Shown one piece after another: positions 7,959-17,285 of a DNA stretch of 64,000 bases. Under the pieces are notes generated by a model that had not been told where the DNA came from, ran no database searches, and saw nothing but the letters and a program-made list of their open reading frames with translations. The stretch's first letter is position 1; each line of letters begins with the position of its first letter. Source of the stretch: Bosea sp. OAE506 (GTDB lineage: Bacteria > Pseudomonadota > Alphaproteobacteria > Rhizobiales > Beijerinckiaceae); contig NZ_JBEPOB010000001.1 of NCBI RefSeq assembly GCF_040546595.1, forward strand, positions 875,501 through 939,500. Direction: 5' to 3'. The position numbers and the translations under genes are program-made.

Positions 7959-7981
7959 GCGGCGGCTGGCTCCCGAAACGA

Positions 7982-8011
7982 CGAAGGGCGGGCCTTGCTG
8001 CCCGCCCTTCG
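7982..8011. terminator. Bidirectional hairpin between usp and typA
   Basis: A perfect 12-bp stem, CGAAGGGCGGGC (7982-7993) with GCCCGCCCTTCG (8000-8011), and a 6-nt loop, between two convergent genes. No long T-run follows on either side, but the stem is very stable and the place is right for a shared terminator. Confidence 0.75.
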
Positions 8012-8034
8012 CAAATCCATCAGGACCGCCTGGT

Positions 8035-9858
8035 TCAGGCGACGTCCTGCTTCATCTTCTGCGAGCGCTTGCGCTCGTTGGGGTCGAGGATGCCCTTGCG
8101 CAGGCGGATCGACTTCGGCGTGACCTCGACCAGCTCGTCATCGTCGATCCAGGCCAGCGAGCGCTCCAGCGTCATCCGGATCGGCGGGGTCAGGCGCACG
8201 GCCTCGTCCTTCGAGGTGGTGCGGATGTTGGTGAGCTTCTTGCCCTTGAGGACGTTCACCTCGAGATCGTTCTCGCGGGTGTGCTCGCCGACGATCATGC
8301 CCTGATAGACCTTCCAGCCGGGCTCGATCATCATCGGGCCGCGATCCTCGAGGTTCCAGAGCGCATAGGCCACGGCCTCGCCGGTCTCCATCGCGATCAA
8401 CACGCCATTGCGGCGGCCGCCGATCTCGCCCTTGTAGGGCATGTAGGCATGGAACAGGCGGTTTATGATCGCGGTGCCGCGGGTGTCGGTCAGCAGCTCG
8501 CCCTGATAGCCGATGAGGCCGCGCGTCGGAGCATGGAACATCAGGCGCAGGCGATTGCCGCCGGAGGGGCGCATCTCCAGCATGTCGGCCTTGCGCTCGG
8601 ACATCTTCTGCACGACGACGCCGGAATGCTCCTCGTCGACGTCGATGATGACCTCCTCGATCGGCTCGAGCAGCTGGCCGTTCTCGTCGCGCTTCAGCAC
8701 GACGCGCGGACGCGAGACGCCGAGCTCGAAGCCCTCGCGGCGCATCTGCTCGATCAGGATGGCGAGCTGGAGTTCGCCGCGGCCGGAGACGATGTAGCTG
8801 TCCTTGTCCTTGGCCTCTTCGATCTTCAGCGCGACATTGCCCTCGGCCTCCTTGAACAGGCGGTCGCGGATCACGCGGGTGGTGACCTTGTCGCCCTCGG
8901 TGCCCGCCAGCGGCGAGTCGTTGACCATGAAGGTCATCGAGACGGTCGGCGGGTCGATCGGCTGGGCCTTGATCGCGATCTCGACGGACGGGTCGCAGAA
9001 GGTGTCGGCGACCGAGCCCTTCACGAGGCCGGCGATGGAGACGATGTCGCCGGGGATCGCTTCCTCGATCGGGGTGCGCTCGAGGCCGCGGAAGGCGAGG
9101 ATCTTGGTGATGCGCCCGCTCTCGACGAGGCTGCCATCGCCGGAGAGCACCTTGATCTGCTGGTTGGGCTTGGCGGTGCCGGAGACGACGCGGCCGGTGA
9201 TGATGCGGCCGAGATAGGGATTGGCCTCGAGCAGCGTGCCGAGCATACGGAAGGGCCCTTCCTCGATGCGCGGCTCCGGCACGTGACTGAGGATGAGGTC
9301 GTACATCGGAGCGAGGCCCTGGTCCTGCGGGCCGGCCGGGTCATGCGCCATCCAGCCCTGCTTGCCCGAACCGTAGAGGATCGGGAAATCGAGCTGCTCA
9401 TCGGTGGCGTCGAGCGCGGCGAAGAGATCGAAGACCTCGTTGATGACTTCGGTCACGCGGGCGTCGGGCTTGTCGACCTTGTTGATCGCCACGATCGGGC
9501 GCAGGCCAAGCTTGAGGGCCTTGGAGACCACGAACTTGGTCTGGGGCATCGGGCCCTCGGCGGCATCGACCAGCACGATCGCGGAATCGACCATGTTCAG
9601 GATGCGCTCGACCTCGCCACCGAAGTCGGCGTGGCCGGGGGTGTCGACGATGTTGATGCGCGTATCCTTCCAGACGACCGAGGTCGCCTTGGCCAGGATG
9701 GTGATGCCGCGCTCCTTCTCCAGCTCGTTGGAGTCCATCACGCGCTCGATGACGCGCTGGTTGTCGCGGTAGGTGCCCGACTGCTGCAGCAGCTTGTCGA
9801 CGAGCGTGGTTTTGCCGTGGTCGACGTGGGCGATGATGGCGATGTTGCGCATGGACAT
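8035..9858 (-). CDS. typA: Translational GTPase TypA/BipA
   Basis: 607 residues, the normal length for TypA/BipA, a ribosome-binding GTPase of the EF-G family involved in ribosome assembly and stress adaptation. G-domain motifs: [10 protein letters not shown] (10-19, P-loop), DTPGH (72-76) and NKVD (126-129), plus the switch segment KERGITI (48-54). Then come the domain II beta-barrel ([10 protein letters not shown]), EF-G-like domains, and the TypA-specific C-terminus with [24 protein letters not shown]. The [15 protein letters not shown] start is standard. Transcribed alone from a likely promoter at 9952-9979. Confidence 0.97.
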   Translation of the reverse strand: MSMRNIAIIAHVDHGKTTLVDKLLQQSGTYRDNQRVIERVMDSNELEKERGITILAKATSVVWKDTRINIVDTPGHADFGGEVERILNMVDSAIVLVDAAEGPMPQTKFVVSKALKLGLRPIVAINKVDKPDARVTEVINEVFDLFAALDATDEQLDFPILYGSGKQGWMAHDPAGPQDQGLAPMYDLILSHVPEPRIEEGPFRMLGTLLEANPYLGRIITGRVVSGTAKPNQQIKVLSGDGSLVESGRITKILAFRGLERTPIEEAIPGDIVSIAGLVKGSVADTFCDPSVEIAIKAQPIDPPTVSMTFMVNDSPLAGTEGDKVTTRVIRDRLFKEAEGNVALKIEEAKDKDSYIVSGRGELQLAILIEQMRREGFELGVSRPRVVLKRDENGQLLEPIEEVIIDVDEEHSGVVVQKMSERKADMLEMRPSGGNRLRLMFHAPTRGLIGYQGELLTDTRGTAIINRLFHAYMPYKGEIGGRRNGVLIAMETGEAVAYALWNLEDRGPMMIEPGWKVYQGMIVGEHTRENDLEVNVLKGKKLTNIRTTSKDEAVRLTPPIRMTLERSLAWIDDDELVEVTPKSIRLRKGILDPNERKRSQKMKQDVA

Positions 9859-9951
9859 GCGGGGAGGGCCTTTTTCATGGCCACAAGCCGGCGAGGATCA
9901 AAGCCCTGCCGGCGCAGCCCGTCTCGAGGAAACTGGAATTCGCTGCGCTGC

Positions 9952-9979
9952 ACATAAACGTTGACGGGCGTTTGAGCAA
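9952..9979 (-). promoter_or_regulatory. Candidate promoter of typA
   Basis: Reading leftward: TTGCTC (9979-9974), a 16-bp spacer, TTATGT (9957-9952), in a locally AT-rich stretch about 95 bp before the typA ATG. Match is moderate. Confidence 0.4.
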
Positions 9980-10034
9980 CCACGAAGGGTCCGCCCGCGC
10001 GGCGCAGCGTGAATCGCGGCTCTTGGGGCCGTGT

Positions 10035-11414
10035 TCAGATCTGGACGGCGGCCGCCCGGATCTTGGCCTCGACGACAGCGCGGCTGACCTGATCGAAGAC
10101 CAGCCGATAGGCGGCGATGGCGGAGGAGTCGAGATTGCCCTCGCCGAAATCGCCGAGAACCTCGAGCAGGATCGCATCGGCCTGGGACCGGTAGCTGTCG
10201 AGCGCTTCGACATCCGTCGTGGCGCGGATTTTCGGCAGGATCGCCAGCAGCCGGTCGAGCCCCAGCATCGCCTGCCGGCGCCGGGCGGCGCTCTCGCGCC
10301 CGAGCAGGCCGGCCGCGCCGGTGCCCAGCAGCGAAAGCCCCATCACGCCGAGATAGAACCAGTCGCCATAGCGCTCGAAGAAGGTCTTCTGCTCGCCATC
10401 GATGAAAGCGGCCGCGCCGCTATGGACAGGCAGCGGCGCGTCCTTGTCGGTCGCGGGGGTTTCCAGCGCCTGGATCTGCGGCAGTTCGGCCGCGAGCGTC
10501 ACCCGGAGCGCAAGCAGCGCGCTGACCAGATTGCCGACGACATCGTCATCGAGATCCTGGGAGGCGACGAGGCGCGAGGTGACCGCGATGGTCGGCAGGT
10601 TCTCGGAAGGCCGGGGCGGGTCACCGCCGAGGGCGCCGCGCACGATCTCGCCGGTCTCGATGGTGCGGATGCGGGCCGCCAGCGCGTCGGCCTCGCGGAT
10701 CGGGATCAGGACCGGGTCCTCCCCCCAGGCCGAGCGCAGCCGCCCGGCGCCGTCCCCGCCCGCGCGGGCGCCGACGGCGTTGATGGTGAAGAAGGCGTCG
10801 ATGCGCCGATCCTTGGCAGCAGGCACGATCTCGTCGGGGGTGAGCCCGACGATCTGCACATCCTGCGGGCCGACCTCGTACTGGGCCAGCACCAGCCGCA
10901 GCAGGGCGATGTTGCCCTGCGGATAGCGCACGACGCCGACGCGCTTGCCCCGCAGATCGGCGATGCGGCCGATGCCGCTCTCCTTGTCGGTGATCAGGAA
11001 GGGGAAGGAGCGGCGGGTGATGAGCGCGGTATCGGCCTTGGCCGGCAGCGCGATGTCGGGCCGGACGATGGCGAGCTCGGCATCGCCGGCATCGACCTTG
11101 CGCGCGCTTTCCTCGGAGCCCTCGGTGAGGATGAGCCTGAGGCGGATCTGGGATTTCTCGCGGTTCAGCCCCTGCACGAAGCCCGCGGCCATGCGCGCGT
11201 CCTCCGAGCCGAGAGGCCCGACGGCGAGCCGCAGGGTGCGCGGCTGGCTCAGGACATAGAAGACAGCCGCGGTGACGCCGGCGAGCGCCAGCAGCCCCGC
11301 GAGAATGGTGAAACCGCGCCGCCCCTTGCCGAACAATCGAGTCCGCCCGCCCTGTCGCCGCTTCGCTCCGCCGGCACCGCCTGGCCGCGCCAGCTTTGCT
11401 TCGCCCGTCATCAT
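10035..11414 (-). CDS. TAXI-family TRAP transporter substrate-binding protein, membrane-anchored, orphan
   Basis: 459 residues. After a basic start, a membrane segment at about 34-54 (FTILAGLLALAGVTAAVFYVL) anchors a periplasmic TAXI-type solute-binding domain (LRLAVGPLGSEDARMAAGFVQGLN.., DAGDAELAIVRPDIALP, SFPFLITDKESGIGRIADLRGKRVGVV). A second hydrophobic segment (WFYLGVMGLSLLGTGAAGLL) near residue 355 leads into a cytoplasmic helical tail. TAXI proteins normally feed a DctQM-type permease, but none is nearby, and the second anchor plus tail are unlike a plain binding protein, so it may act as a sensor. The start is one of two adjacent ATGs (11414/11411), 43 bp from the divergent trpF; a longer in-frame reading would overlap trpF and is rejected. 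Confidence 0.85.
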   Translation of the reverse strand: MMTGEAKLARPGGAGGAKRRQGGRTRLFGKGRRGFTILAGLLALAGVTAAVFYVLSQPRTLRLAVGPLGSEDARMAAGFVQGLNREKSQIRLRLILTEGSEESARKVDAGDAELAIVRPDIALPAKADTALITRRSFPFLITDKESGIGRIADLRGKRVGVVRYPQGNIALLRLVLAQYEVGPQDVQIVGLTPDEIVPAAKDRRIDAFFTINAVGARAGGDGAGRLRSAWGEDPVLIPIREADALAARIRTIETGEIVRGALGGDPPRPSENLPTIAVTSRLVASQDLDDDVVGNLVSALLALRVTLAAELPQIQALETPATDKDAPLPVHSGAAAFIDGEQKTFFERYGDWFYLGVMGLSLLGTGAAGLLGRESAARRRQAMLGLDRLLAILPKIRATTDVEALDSYRSQADAILLEVLGDFGEGNLDSSAIAAYRLVFDQVSRAVVEAKIRAAAVQI

Positions 11415-11457
11415 GTCGCAAGTGCGGCGGCGATCACCTTCGTGTAAAGCCGGGCGG

Positions 11458-12144
11458 ATGTCCGCCTCCGCGCAGCCCCTCACCATCAAGATCTGCGGCC
11501 TCTCGACGCCCGAGACGCTCGAGGCTGCGCTGGCCGCCGGCGCCGAGATGATCGGCCTCGTCTTCCATCCGAAGAGCCCACGCTTCGTACCACCGGAAGA
11601 GGCGGCCACGCTGGCGGCGATGGCGCGCGGTCGTGCCGAGATCGTGGCGCTGGTCGTCGACCGCGAGATCGGCGAGCTGACGGACCTCGTCGCGGCCGTC
11701 CGGCCGGACTGGCTGCAACTGCATGGTCGCGAGACGCCGGAGACGGTGCGCGCCGTCAAGGCTGCGACCGGGCTGCGGGCGATCAAGGCGCTCGGCGTCG
11801 CGGACCGGCACGATCTCGCCGCCTTCGCCGCCTACGAGGGGGTTGCGGATCGCATTCTGCTCGACGCCAAGCCGCCGAAGGACGCCGCCTATCCCGGTGG
11901 GCATGGGCGCGCCTTCGACTGGTCGATTTTGGCGGCGCTCGACCGGACTTCGCCCTTCATGCTATCGGGCGGGCTCGATCCGGCGAATGTGGCGCAGGCC
12001 ATTGCGATCGCACGGCCCCGGGGCGTCGACGTCTCCTCCGGGGTGGAGCGGGCGCCCGGCGTCAAAGATGTCGACCGGATCACGGATTTCGTCGTCGCGG
12101 CCCGCGCCGCGGCGGCCACAGCAACAGAGGCAGGCCGGACATGA
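11458..12144 (+). CDS. trpF: Phosphoribosylanthranilate isomerase
   Basis: 228 residues, the full length of TrpF, which converts N-(5-phosphoribosyl)anthranilate to the carboxyphenylamino-deoxyribulose phosphate in tryptophan synthesis. The N-terminal IKICGL carries the catalytic cysteine (Cys13), [12 protein letters not shown] is the phosphate-side loop, and the catalytic Asp is in RILLDAKPP; the C-terminal [15 protein letters not shown] is the phosphate-binding end of the barrel. The ATG at 11458 is chosen because [15 protein letters not shown] is the normal distance from the active site. Its stop overlaps the trpB start by 4 bp (ATGA), so the two are translationally coupled. Confidence 0.96.
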   Translation: MSASAQPLTIKICGLSTPETLEAALAAGAEMIGLVFHPKSPRFVPPEEAATLAAMARGRAEIVALVVDREIGELTDLVAAVRPDWLQLHGRETPETVRAVKAATGLRAIKALGVADRHDLAAFAAYEGVADRILLDAKPPKDAAYPGGHGRAFDWSILAALDRTSPFMLSGGLDPANVAQAIAIARPRGVDVSSGVERAPGVKDVDRITDFVVAARAAAATATEAGRT

Positions 12145-13358
12145 ACGCCCCCCAGAACCCGAACACCTACCGCTCCGGCCCCGACGAGAACGGCCGCTTC
12201 GGCCTGTTCGGCGGGCGCTTCGTCGCCGAGACGTTGATGCCGCTCGTGCTCTCGCTGGAGCAGGCCTATGAGGCCGCCAAGGTCGATCCCGGCTTCCAGG
12301 CCGACATGGCCAGCTATCTCAAGCACTATGTCGGGCGGCCCTCGCCGCTCTATTTCGCCGAGCGCATGACCGAGCATCTCGGCGGCGCGAAGATCTATTT
12401 CAAGCGCGACGAGCTCAACCACACCGGCGCGCACAAGGTGAACAACGTGCTCGGCCAGATCCTTCTGGCGCGGCGCATGGGCAAGAAGCGCATCATCGCC
12501 GAGACGGGCGCCGGCCAGCACGGCGTCGCCACCGCGACGCTCTGCGCACGCTTCGGGCTGGAATGCATCGTCTATATGGGCGCCGTCGACGTTGCCCGGC
12601 AGGCGAGCAACGTCTTCCGCATGAAGATGCTCGGCGCCAGCGTGGTGCCCGTGCAGTCCGGCACCAAGACGCTCAAGGACGCCATGAACGAGGCGCTGCG
12701 CGACTGGGTGACCAATGTCGCGACGACCTTCTACTGCATCGGCACGGCGGCCGGCCCGCACCCCTATCCCGCCATGGTGCGCGACTTCCAGTCGGTGATC
12801 GGCAGCGAGACGCGCGAGCAGATGCTGGAGGCGGAAGGCCGCCTGCCGGATTCACTGATCGCGGCGATCGGCGGCGGTTCGAATGCGATCGGCCTGTTCC
12901 ATCCCTTCCTCGACGACCCGAGCGTCAAGATGTGGGGCGTCGAGGCGGCCGGTCACGGCCTCTCGACCGCGCAGCACGCGGCTTCGCTGACCGGCGGCCA
13001 GCCGGGCGTGCTGCATGGCAACCGGACCTATCTGCTGATGGACGAGGACGGGCAGATCAAGGACGCGCATTCGATCTCCGCGGGTCTCGACTATCCCGGC
13101 ATCGGACCGGAGCATGCCTGGCTGCATGACACCGGGCGCGTCACCTACATCTCCGCCACAGATGACGAGGCGCTCTCGGCCTTCCAGCTCTGCTCGAAGC
13201 TCGAGGGCATCATTCCCGCGCTGGAGCCAGCGCATGCGCTGGCCAAGGTGATCGAGCTCGCCCCGACCCTGCCGAAGGACCACCTGATGGTGATGAATCT
13301 TTGCGGGCGCGGCGACAAGGACATCCCGCAGGTGGCGGAAATCCTCGGCGGCATGTGA
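12141..13358 (+). CDS. trpB: Tryptophan synthase beta chain
   Basis: 405 residues, standard TrpB: a PLP enzyme that condenses indole with serine. The PLP Schiff-base lysine is Lys99 in [10 protein letters not shown]; the phosphate-binding loop is GGGSNAIG, followed by [16 protein letters not shown]. It overlaps trpF by 4 bp. The alpha subunit gene trpA, normally next in trpFBA, does not follow: after a hairpin at 13366 comes an unrelated glycosyltransferase. TrpA must be encoded elsewhere for the usual alpha2beta2 complex and for indole supply. Confidence 0.97.
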   Translation: MNAPQNPNTYRSGPDENGRFGLFGGRFVAETLMPLVLSLEQAYEAAKVDPGFQADMASYLKHYVGRPSPLYFAERMTEHLGGAKIYFKRDELNHTGAHKVNNVLGQILLARRMGKKRIIAETGAGQHGVATATLCARFGLECIVYMGAVDVARQASNVFRMKMLGASVVPVQSGTKTLKDAMNEALRDWVTNVATTFYCIGTAAGPHPYPAMVRDFQSVIGSETREQMLEAEGRLPDSLIAAIGGGSNAIGLFHPFLDDPSVKMWGVEAAGHGLSTAQHAASLTGGQPGVLHGNRTYLLMDEDGQIKDAHSISAGLDYPGIGPEHAWLHDTGRVTYISATDDEALSAFQLCSKLEGIIPALEPAHALAKVIELAPTLPKDHLMVMNLCGRGDKDIPQVAEILGGM

Positions 13359-13365
13359 GCGACAA

Positions 13366-13384
13366 TCCCGCCCCGGCGGGAAAA
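13366..13384 (+). terminator. Hairpin after trpB
   Basis: TCCCGCC (13366-13372) pairs with GGCGGGA (13375-13381) across a 2-nt loop, 8 bp after the trpB stop, followed by AAAATC rather than a T-run. A second hairpin, TGTCCCGG (13432-13439) / CCGGGACA (13450-13457), follows before the next gene. Together they probably end the trpFB transcript. Confidence 0.45.
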
Positions 13385-13489
13385 TCGCACCCACCCTCTC
13401 GACTCATCGCCCCGATCCGGCAACCATGAGTTGTCCCGGCCCGTCAGGCCCGGGACAGTCTCGTCGTTGCGTGGAGCGGAACCGGGCCG

Positions 13490-15421
13490 GTGGGGGGCAA
13501 CGGTCACGACAGGCATCCGGTGTTACCGGCGCTGGCCTCGACCGGCCTGCCGGTCGAGATCGCTTTTCTCGCGCGCCAGGGCATCGCGCCGGCCGATCTC
13601 GCCGCCATGGCGCAACGCGCCGAGCGTGACCGGACCGAGCCCGCCCGCGAGGTGCTCGCCCGCGGGCTGATCGACGAGGAAGGCTTTTACCGCGCACTGG
13701 CGGCGGAGTTCGGCCTGCCCTTCCAGGCCGGCCCCTTCGCGCTCACGCCGGGCGGCGAGCATGAGGCGATCCTACGTGGCGGCATCGCGCCAGTCCGCCC
13801 CGACAGCTGCAGCGGCCCGCGGTTCGTGATGGCCCCCGAGGGGCCAGCGCTGCGTGCCATGCTGGAAGCCGGGCCGCGCCGGCGCCACGATGTCGCCGTG
13901 GTGACGCCGCGACGCTTCCATGCCGCGCTACGCGAGGCCAATGCGGACAGGCTCGCGCTTCGCGCCGCCAATCTCGATGCGCCGGGCCTCGCCCGCGACA
14001 GCGCCCGGACCGGCTCCAGCCGCGGCCAGCGCATCGCCGCCGCTCTTGCCGTGGCGGCCGCGCTGGCCGGCGCCGTGGTCGCGCCGCTCGAGACCTTCTT
14101 TGCGGTCGCGCTGCTGCTGGGGCCGCTCTTCCTCGGGCTGATCCTGCTGCGGCTGGGGGCTTCGATCGAGCAGCCTCTGCCCGATCTCTGGCACCGGCAT
14201 CGCTGGCGCGTCGATGACAGCCGGCTGCCGGTCTACAGCGTCGCGATCCCGCTCTATCGCGAGGAAAAGGTGCTGGAGCAGTTGCTCGATGCGCTGCGGC
14301 AACTCGACTATCCGGCAGCGAAGCTCGACATCCGCCTGCTGATCGAAGCCGACGACACCGGCATGCGCCGCGCGCTGTCGCGGCTCACCCTGCCGCCACA
14401 GATCCAGGTAACGATCGTGCCGCCCGGCGATCCGAGGACCAAGCCGCGGGCGCTGAACCTGGCCTTGATCGAGGCCCGTGGCGAGCTCTTCACGATCTTC
14501 GACGCCGAGGACATTCCCGATCCGCAGCAGCTGCGCATGGCGGCGGCGCGTTTCCTGCGCGCGCCGGAGGATCTCGCCTGCCTGCAGGCCCACCTGGTGA
14601 TCGACCATCCGGGGGAGGGCCTGCTGCCGGCCCTGTTCGCGCTGGAATATGCCGGGCTGTTCGAGGTGCTCAATCCCGGCCTGCTGCGCGCGGGGCTACC
14701 AATCATGCTGGGCGGGACCTCCAACCATTTCCGCACGCGTGCGCTGCGGGCGGTGGGCGGCTGGGATGCGTGGAACGTGACCGAGGATGCCGATCTCGGC
14801 GTCCGGCTGGCGCGGGCCGGCTACCGCATGGGCGATCTGCCCTCGCACACGCGCGAGGAAGCCCCGCTGACGCTGCGGGCCTGGCTCAGGCAGCGTTCGC
14901 GCTGGATCAAGGGCTACATGCAGACGCTGGTGACGCATTCGCGCGCGCCGCTGACGGTGCTTCGCGAGGCCGGCCCGCCGGCGACCTTCGCCTTCCTCTC
15001 GCTCGGGCTCGGCACGGTCGTCACCGCGCTGGCCTATCCGGTCTTTGCGGTCGCGGCCTTTCTGGCCTGGCGCGAGGGCTCGCTCCTGGCGCCGACGCAT
15101 GTCTTCGGCAGCGTCGCCTCGGCGCTGGCGGTCAGTGTCTGGCTGTTCGGCACGGTGGCGCTGTTCCTGCCGCCGGCGCTGGGGGCGCTGCGGCGCGGTT
15201 CACCGAAGCTCCTGCTGCTGCTCCCGCTGCTGCCGCTCTATTACGGGCTGGTCTGCATCGCGGCCTGGATGGCGCTGCACGAGTACCGCGCGCGTCGGTT
15301 CGCCTGGAACAAGACGGCACATGGGCTGGCGCGGCGGCGCGCGCCGCTTCCGAAGGATGGGGCGCCTACTGGTGACGCAGCCATTCCTGCGCCGCCTGCG
15401 CCGGCGTCTGCTCGATATTGA
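13490..15421 (+). CDS. Family 2 glycosyltransferase (BcsA-like membrane type) with N-terminal MshEN/GspE-N-like domain
   Basis: 643 residues from a GTG start. Residues about 40-110 (REVLARGLIDEEGFYRALAAEFGLPF) resemble the N-terminal domain of type II secretion ATPases (MshEN/GspE-N), which in some proteins binds cyclic di-GMP. After two membrane segments (about 180-225) comes a GT-A domain: AIPLYREEKVLEQLLDAL, the metal-site variant DAED (near 14500), NVTEDADLG, and QRSRWIKG (near 14890), the Q-x-x-R-W motif of processive beta-glycosyltransferases. Four or so C-terminal membrane segments follow. It likely makes or extends a polysaccharide at the inner membrane; product unknown. Its 3' end overlaps the convergent SCO gene by 56 bp. 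Confidence 0.9.
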   Translation: MGGNGHDRHPVLPALASTGLPVEIAFLARQGIAPADLAAMAQRAERDRTEPAREVLARGLIDEEGFYRALAAEFGLPFQAGPFALTPGGEHEAILRGGIAPVRPDSCSGPRFVMAPEGPALRAMLEAGPRRRHDVAVVTPRRFHAALREANADRLALRAANLDAPGLARDSARTGSSRGQRIAAALAVAAALAGAVVAPLETFFAVALLLGPLFLGLILLRLGASIEQPLPDLWHRHRWRVDDSRLPVYSVAIPLYREEKVLEQLLDALRQLDYPAAKLDIRLLIEADDTGMRRALSRLTLPPQIQVTIVPPGDPRTKPRALNLALIEARGELFTIFDAEDIPDPQQLRMAAARFLRAPEDLACLQAHLVIDHPGEGLLPALFALEYAGLFEVLNPGLLRAGLPIMLGGTSNHFRTRALRAVGGWDAWNVTEDADLGVRLARAGYRMGDLPSHTREEAPLTLRAWLRQRSRWIKGYMQTLVTHSRAPLTVLREAGPPATFAFLSLGLGTVVTALAYPVFAVAAFLAWREGSLLAPTHVFGSVASALAVSVWLFGTVALFLPPALGALRRGSPKLLLLLPLLPLYYGLVCIAAWMALHEYRARRFAWNKTAHGLARRRAPLPKDGAPTGDAAIPAPPAPASARY

Positions 15422-15959
15422 AGGCACCGATGAAGCCGCCATCCTTGGCCATGAGATAGACCAGGGCGGTGTGGTCCATAGTGTAGTCGTCGCCCTGGAG
15501 CGGGACCTTGCGGGCATAGGCGCGGTAAGCCTTGACCATCGCGTCGATGGCGGGCCGGTCGCCGCTCAGCCCGATGATGCGCGGATCGAAGGAGCCGAGA
15601 TAGCTCTTCATGATCTCGGGCGTGTCGCGCTCGGGATCGACCGTGACGAAGAGCGCGCGCAGCTTTTCGCCCTTCGGCCCGGCTGCGCGCAGCACCTCGG
15701 AAATCTCGAAGAGCTTGGTCGGGCAGATATCCGGGCAGTGGGTGAAGCCGAAGAAGACCAGGAAGGGTGAGCCGCGCAGATCCTTGTCGGTCAGCGTCCT
15801 GCCCTCCTGCGTCGTCAGGGCGAAGGGCCCGCCTACGCTCGCCGTGCCCGTGCCGGACTGGCCCTGCCGCCCCGGCGCGAAGGTGATGATGGCGGCGGCG
15901 GCGAGCACGAGCGCGCCGGCGAGGAAGACGACGAGAGGCAGGATAAGGCGGCGGTTCAC
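15366..15959 (-). CDS. SCO1/SenC-family copper chaperone
   Basis: 197 residues with one N-terminal membrane anchor (about 6-27) and a periplasmic thioredoxin-like domain. The copper/redox residues are all present: Cys75 and Cys79 in THCPDICP and His163 in DHTALVYLM. SCO proteins deliver copper to the CuA site of cytochrome c oxidase or act as thiol reductases. No oxidase genes are nearby. The small membrane protein at 16005-16190 lies 45 bp upstream on the same strand and may be co-transcribed. The last 56 bp overlap the end of the glycosyltransferase gene on the other strand. Confidence 0.93.
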   Translation of the reverse strand: MNRRLILPLVVFLAGALVLAAAAIITFAPGRQGQSGTGTASVGGPFALTTQEGRTLTDKDLRGSPFLVFFGFTHCPDICPTKLFEISEVLRAAGPKGEKLRALFVTVDPERDTPEIMKSYLGSFDPRIIGLSGDRPAIDAMVKAYRAYARKVPLQGDDYTMDHTALVYLMAKDGGFIGAFNIEQTPAQAAQEWLRHQ

Positions 15960-16004
15960 GGGAGCGGTCCTGTCGGGGGCCTGAAAGCGGCGCGGCGATG
16001 CGCG

Positions 16005-16190
16005 TCAGAAACAGGCGACGATGGCGGCGATGAGGCCGTCGGTGAAGAGACGGTCGCCCTCGCGCCACCACAGCAGCAGGCCGGCCAGCAGCAGCGTCAG
16101 GGCGCCGCCGCAGAGCAGCGCGATTCCAAGCCGCGAGGCTGCGGCCTCGGGCGCGACGCTGTCCAGCGGTCCGGTCTCGGGCGCGTTCAT
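16005..16190 (-). CDS. Small membrane protein, hypothetical
   Basis: 61 residues: a polar N-terminus (MNAPETGPLDSVAPEAAASR), one clear membrane helix (LGIALLCGGALTLLLAGLLLWW) and a short second hydrophobic stretch at the C-terminus (GLIAAIVACF). No family recognised. It sits just upstream of the SCO gene on the same strand; small membrane proteins next to SCO genes are common in this order, so an accessory role is possible but unproven. The start is the only ATG that gives a sensible N-terminus; the ribosome-binding site is weak. Confidence 0.5.
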   Translation of the reverse strand: MNAPETGPLDSVAPEAAASRLGIALLCGGALTLLLAGLLLWWREGDRLFTDGLIAAIVACF

Positions 16191-16246
16191 GGCGTCACCA
16201 TAGCGCTGCGCGTGCGCTCCCGGAAGCGCCGTCCACGCCGCAGGCC

Positions 16247-16291
16247 GGTGGCGGGCCCGCAACGGCCGAAGGGCCCTGCGGTTCCGCCACC
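16247..16291. repeat. Inverted repeat upstream of the stress unit
   Basis: GGTGGCGG (16247-16254) pairs with CCGCCACC (16284-16291), with two GGGCCC motifs inside the loop. It separates the leftward SCO unit from the EcfG-type promoter and could insulate the two. Confidence 0.4.
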
Positions 16292-16309
16292 TCTCGAGGG
16301 CTTATTTCT

Positions 16310-16335
16310 GGAACGTTTCGAGGCAGTGCGCCGTT
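16310..16335 (+). promoter_or_regulatory. EcfG (general stress response) type promoter
   Basis: GGAAC (16310-16314), a 17-bp spacer and CGTT (16332-16335) match the alphaproteobacterial general-stress sigma factor consensus GGAAC-N16/17-CGTT. The expected transcript start near 16343 gives a leader of about 40 nt to the PepSY-like gene. The genes behind it look like stress genes, which agrees with the call. Confidence 0.7.
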
Positions 16336-16383
16336 TCCATGAGCATCAGCGGCCCAAGCCGCCCTGCCTTACGGAGATTTCCC

Positions 16384-16683
16384 ATGAAGAAGCTGCTCAT
16401 CGCAACGATGCTCGTCTCGGCGACCTCGTTCGGCGCCATGGCGCAGACCTCGACGACCTCGCCCATGCCCGCTCCGCAGGCCGATACCGACAAGAACGCG
16501 CCGCTGCCCGGCGCCAACAGCTTCACCGAAGGCCAGGCCAAGAGCCGGCTCGAGGCGAACGGCTATTCGGACGTGTCGGGCCTGAAGAAGGACGAGAACG
16601 GCGTCTGGAAGGGAATGGCCACCCATGCCGGCGCCAAGGTCAACGTCTCCGTCGATTATCGCGGCAACATCGTCCGCAACTGA
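16384..16683 (+). CDS. Secreted PepSY-like small protein
   Basis: 99 residues. MKKLLIATMLVSATSFGAMA is a clear Sec signal peptide with likely cleavage after AMA. The mature part has an Asn/Pro-rich linker, then a short PepSY-like repeat: AKSRLEANGYSDVSGLKKDENGVWKG..VSVDYRGNIV. Such single-PepSY periplasmic proteins are common in alphaproteobacteria and many are stress-induced; the biochemical role is unknown. GGAG lies before the ATG at 16384. It follows an EcfG-type promoter and is 35 bp before the YflT-like gene, so both are probably one stress unit. Confidence 0.85.
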   Translation: MKKLLIATMLVSATSFGAMAQTSTTSPMPAPQADTDKNAPLPGANSFTEGQAKSRLEANGYSDVSGLKKDENGVWKGMATHAGAKVNVSVDYRGNIVRN

Positions 16684-16718
16684 TCCATCCCGTCCTCAAC
16701 CAGTCTTCGGAGGTCACC

Positions 16719-17261
16719 ATGACCCGCACCATCACCCGTTCCTATGACAGCTACACGGTCGCCGCCGATGTGGTCGAGAAGCTCGAGACGGCCGGCATCC
16801 CGGCATCCGACATCAGCCTCGTCGGCCGCAATGAGCGCGGCGAAGAGAGCAACGCCGCCGAGGGCGCCGGCATCGGTGCCGGCGTCGGCGGCGCCGCCGG
16901 CCTGCTCGCCGGGCTCGGCATGCTCGCCATTCCGGGCATCGGCCCGGTCGTCGCGGCGGGCTGGCTCGCCGCCACCGCGGCCGGTGCCGTCGCCGGTGCC
17001 GCTGCCGGCGGCCTGGTCGGCTCCTTCATGGGCGCCGGCGTCGACGAGGAGGACGCGCACTACTATGCCGAGACCGTGCGTCGCGGCGGCAGCGTCGTCT
17101 CCGTGAAGACGAGCGAGTCCCAGGCCCCGGCGGCCGAGGCGATCATGGACGGCGCCACGCCGATCGACCGCGACGCCCGCCTCGCCCAGTACCGTCAGGA
17201 GGGCTGGTCGCGCTTCGACGAGAAGGCCGAGCCCTACCGCGCCAAGGCGCCGCTGGTCTGA
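16719..17261 (+). CDS. General stress protein with YflT-like domain and glycine zipper
   Basis: 180 residues. The N-terminus (TITRSYDSYTVAADVVEKLETAGIPASDISLVGR) is the YflT/heat-stress-protein fold, which resembles a ferredoxin-like nucleotide- or protein-binding unit. Residues about 48-105 are a Gly/Ala-rich hydrophobic stretch (glycine zipper) likely to insert in or associate with membrane; the tail is charged. GGAGG is 6 nt before the ATG. It shares the EcfG-type promoter at 16310 with the PepSY gene, and a strong terminator follows. Exact function unknown; stress induction is inferred from the promoter and family. Confidence 0.85.
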   Translation: MTRTITRSYDSYTVAADVVEKLETAGIPASDISLVGRNERGEESNAAEGAGIGAGVGGAAGLLAGLGMLAIPGIGPVVAAGWLAATAAGAVAGAAAGGLVGSFMGAGVDEEDAHYYAETVRRGGSVVSVKTSESQAPAAEAIMDGATPIDRDARLAQYRQEGWSRFDEKAEPYRAKAPLV

Positions 17262-17285
17262 TCTCGCATCGGATCGATACGACAA

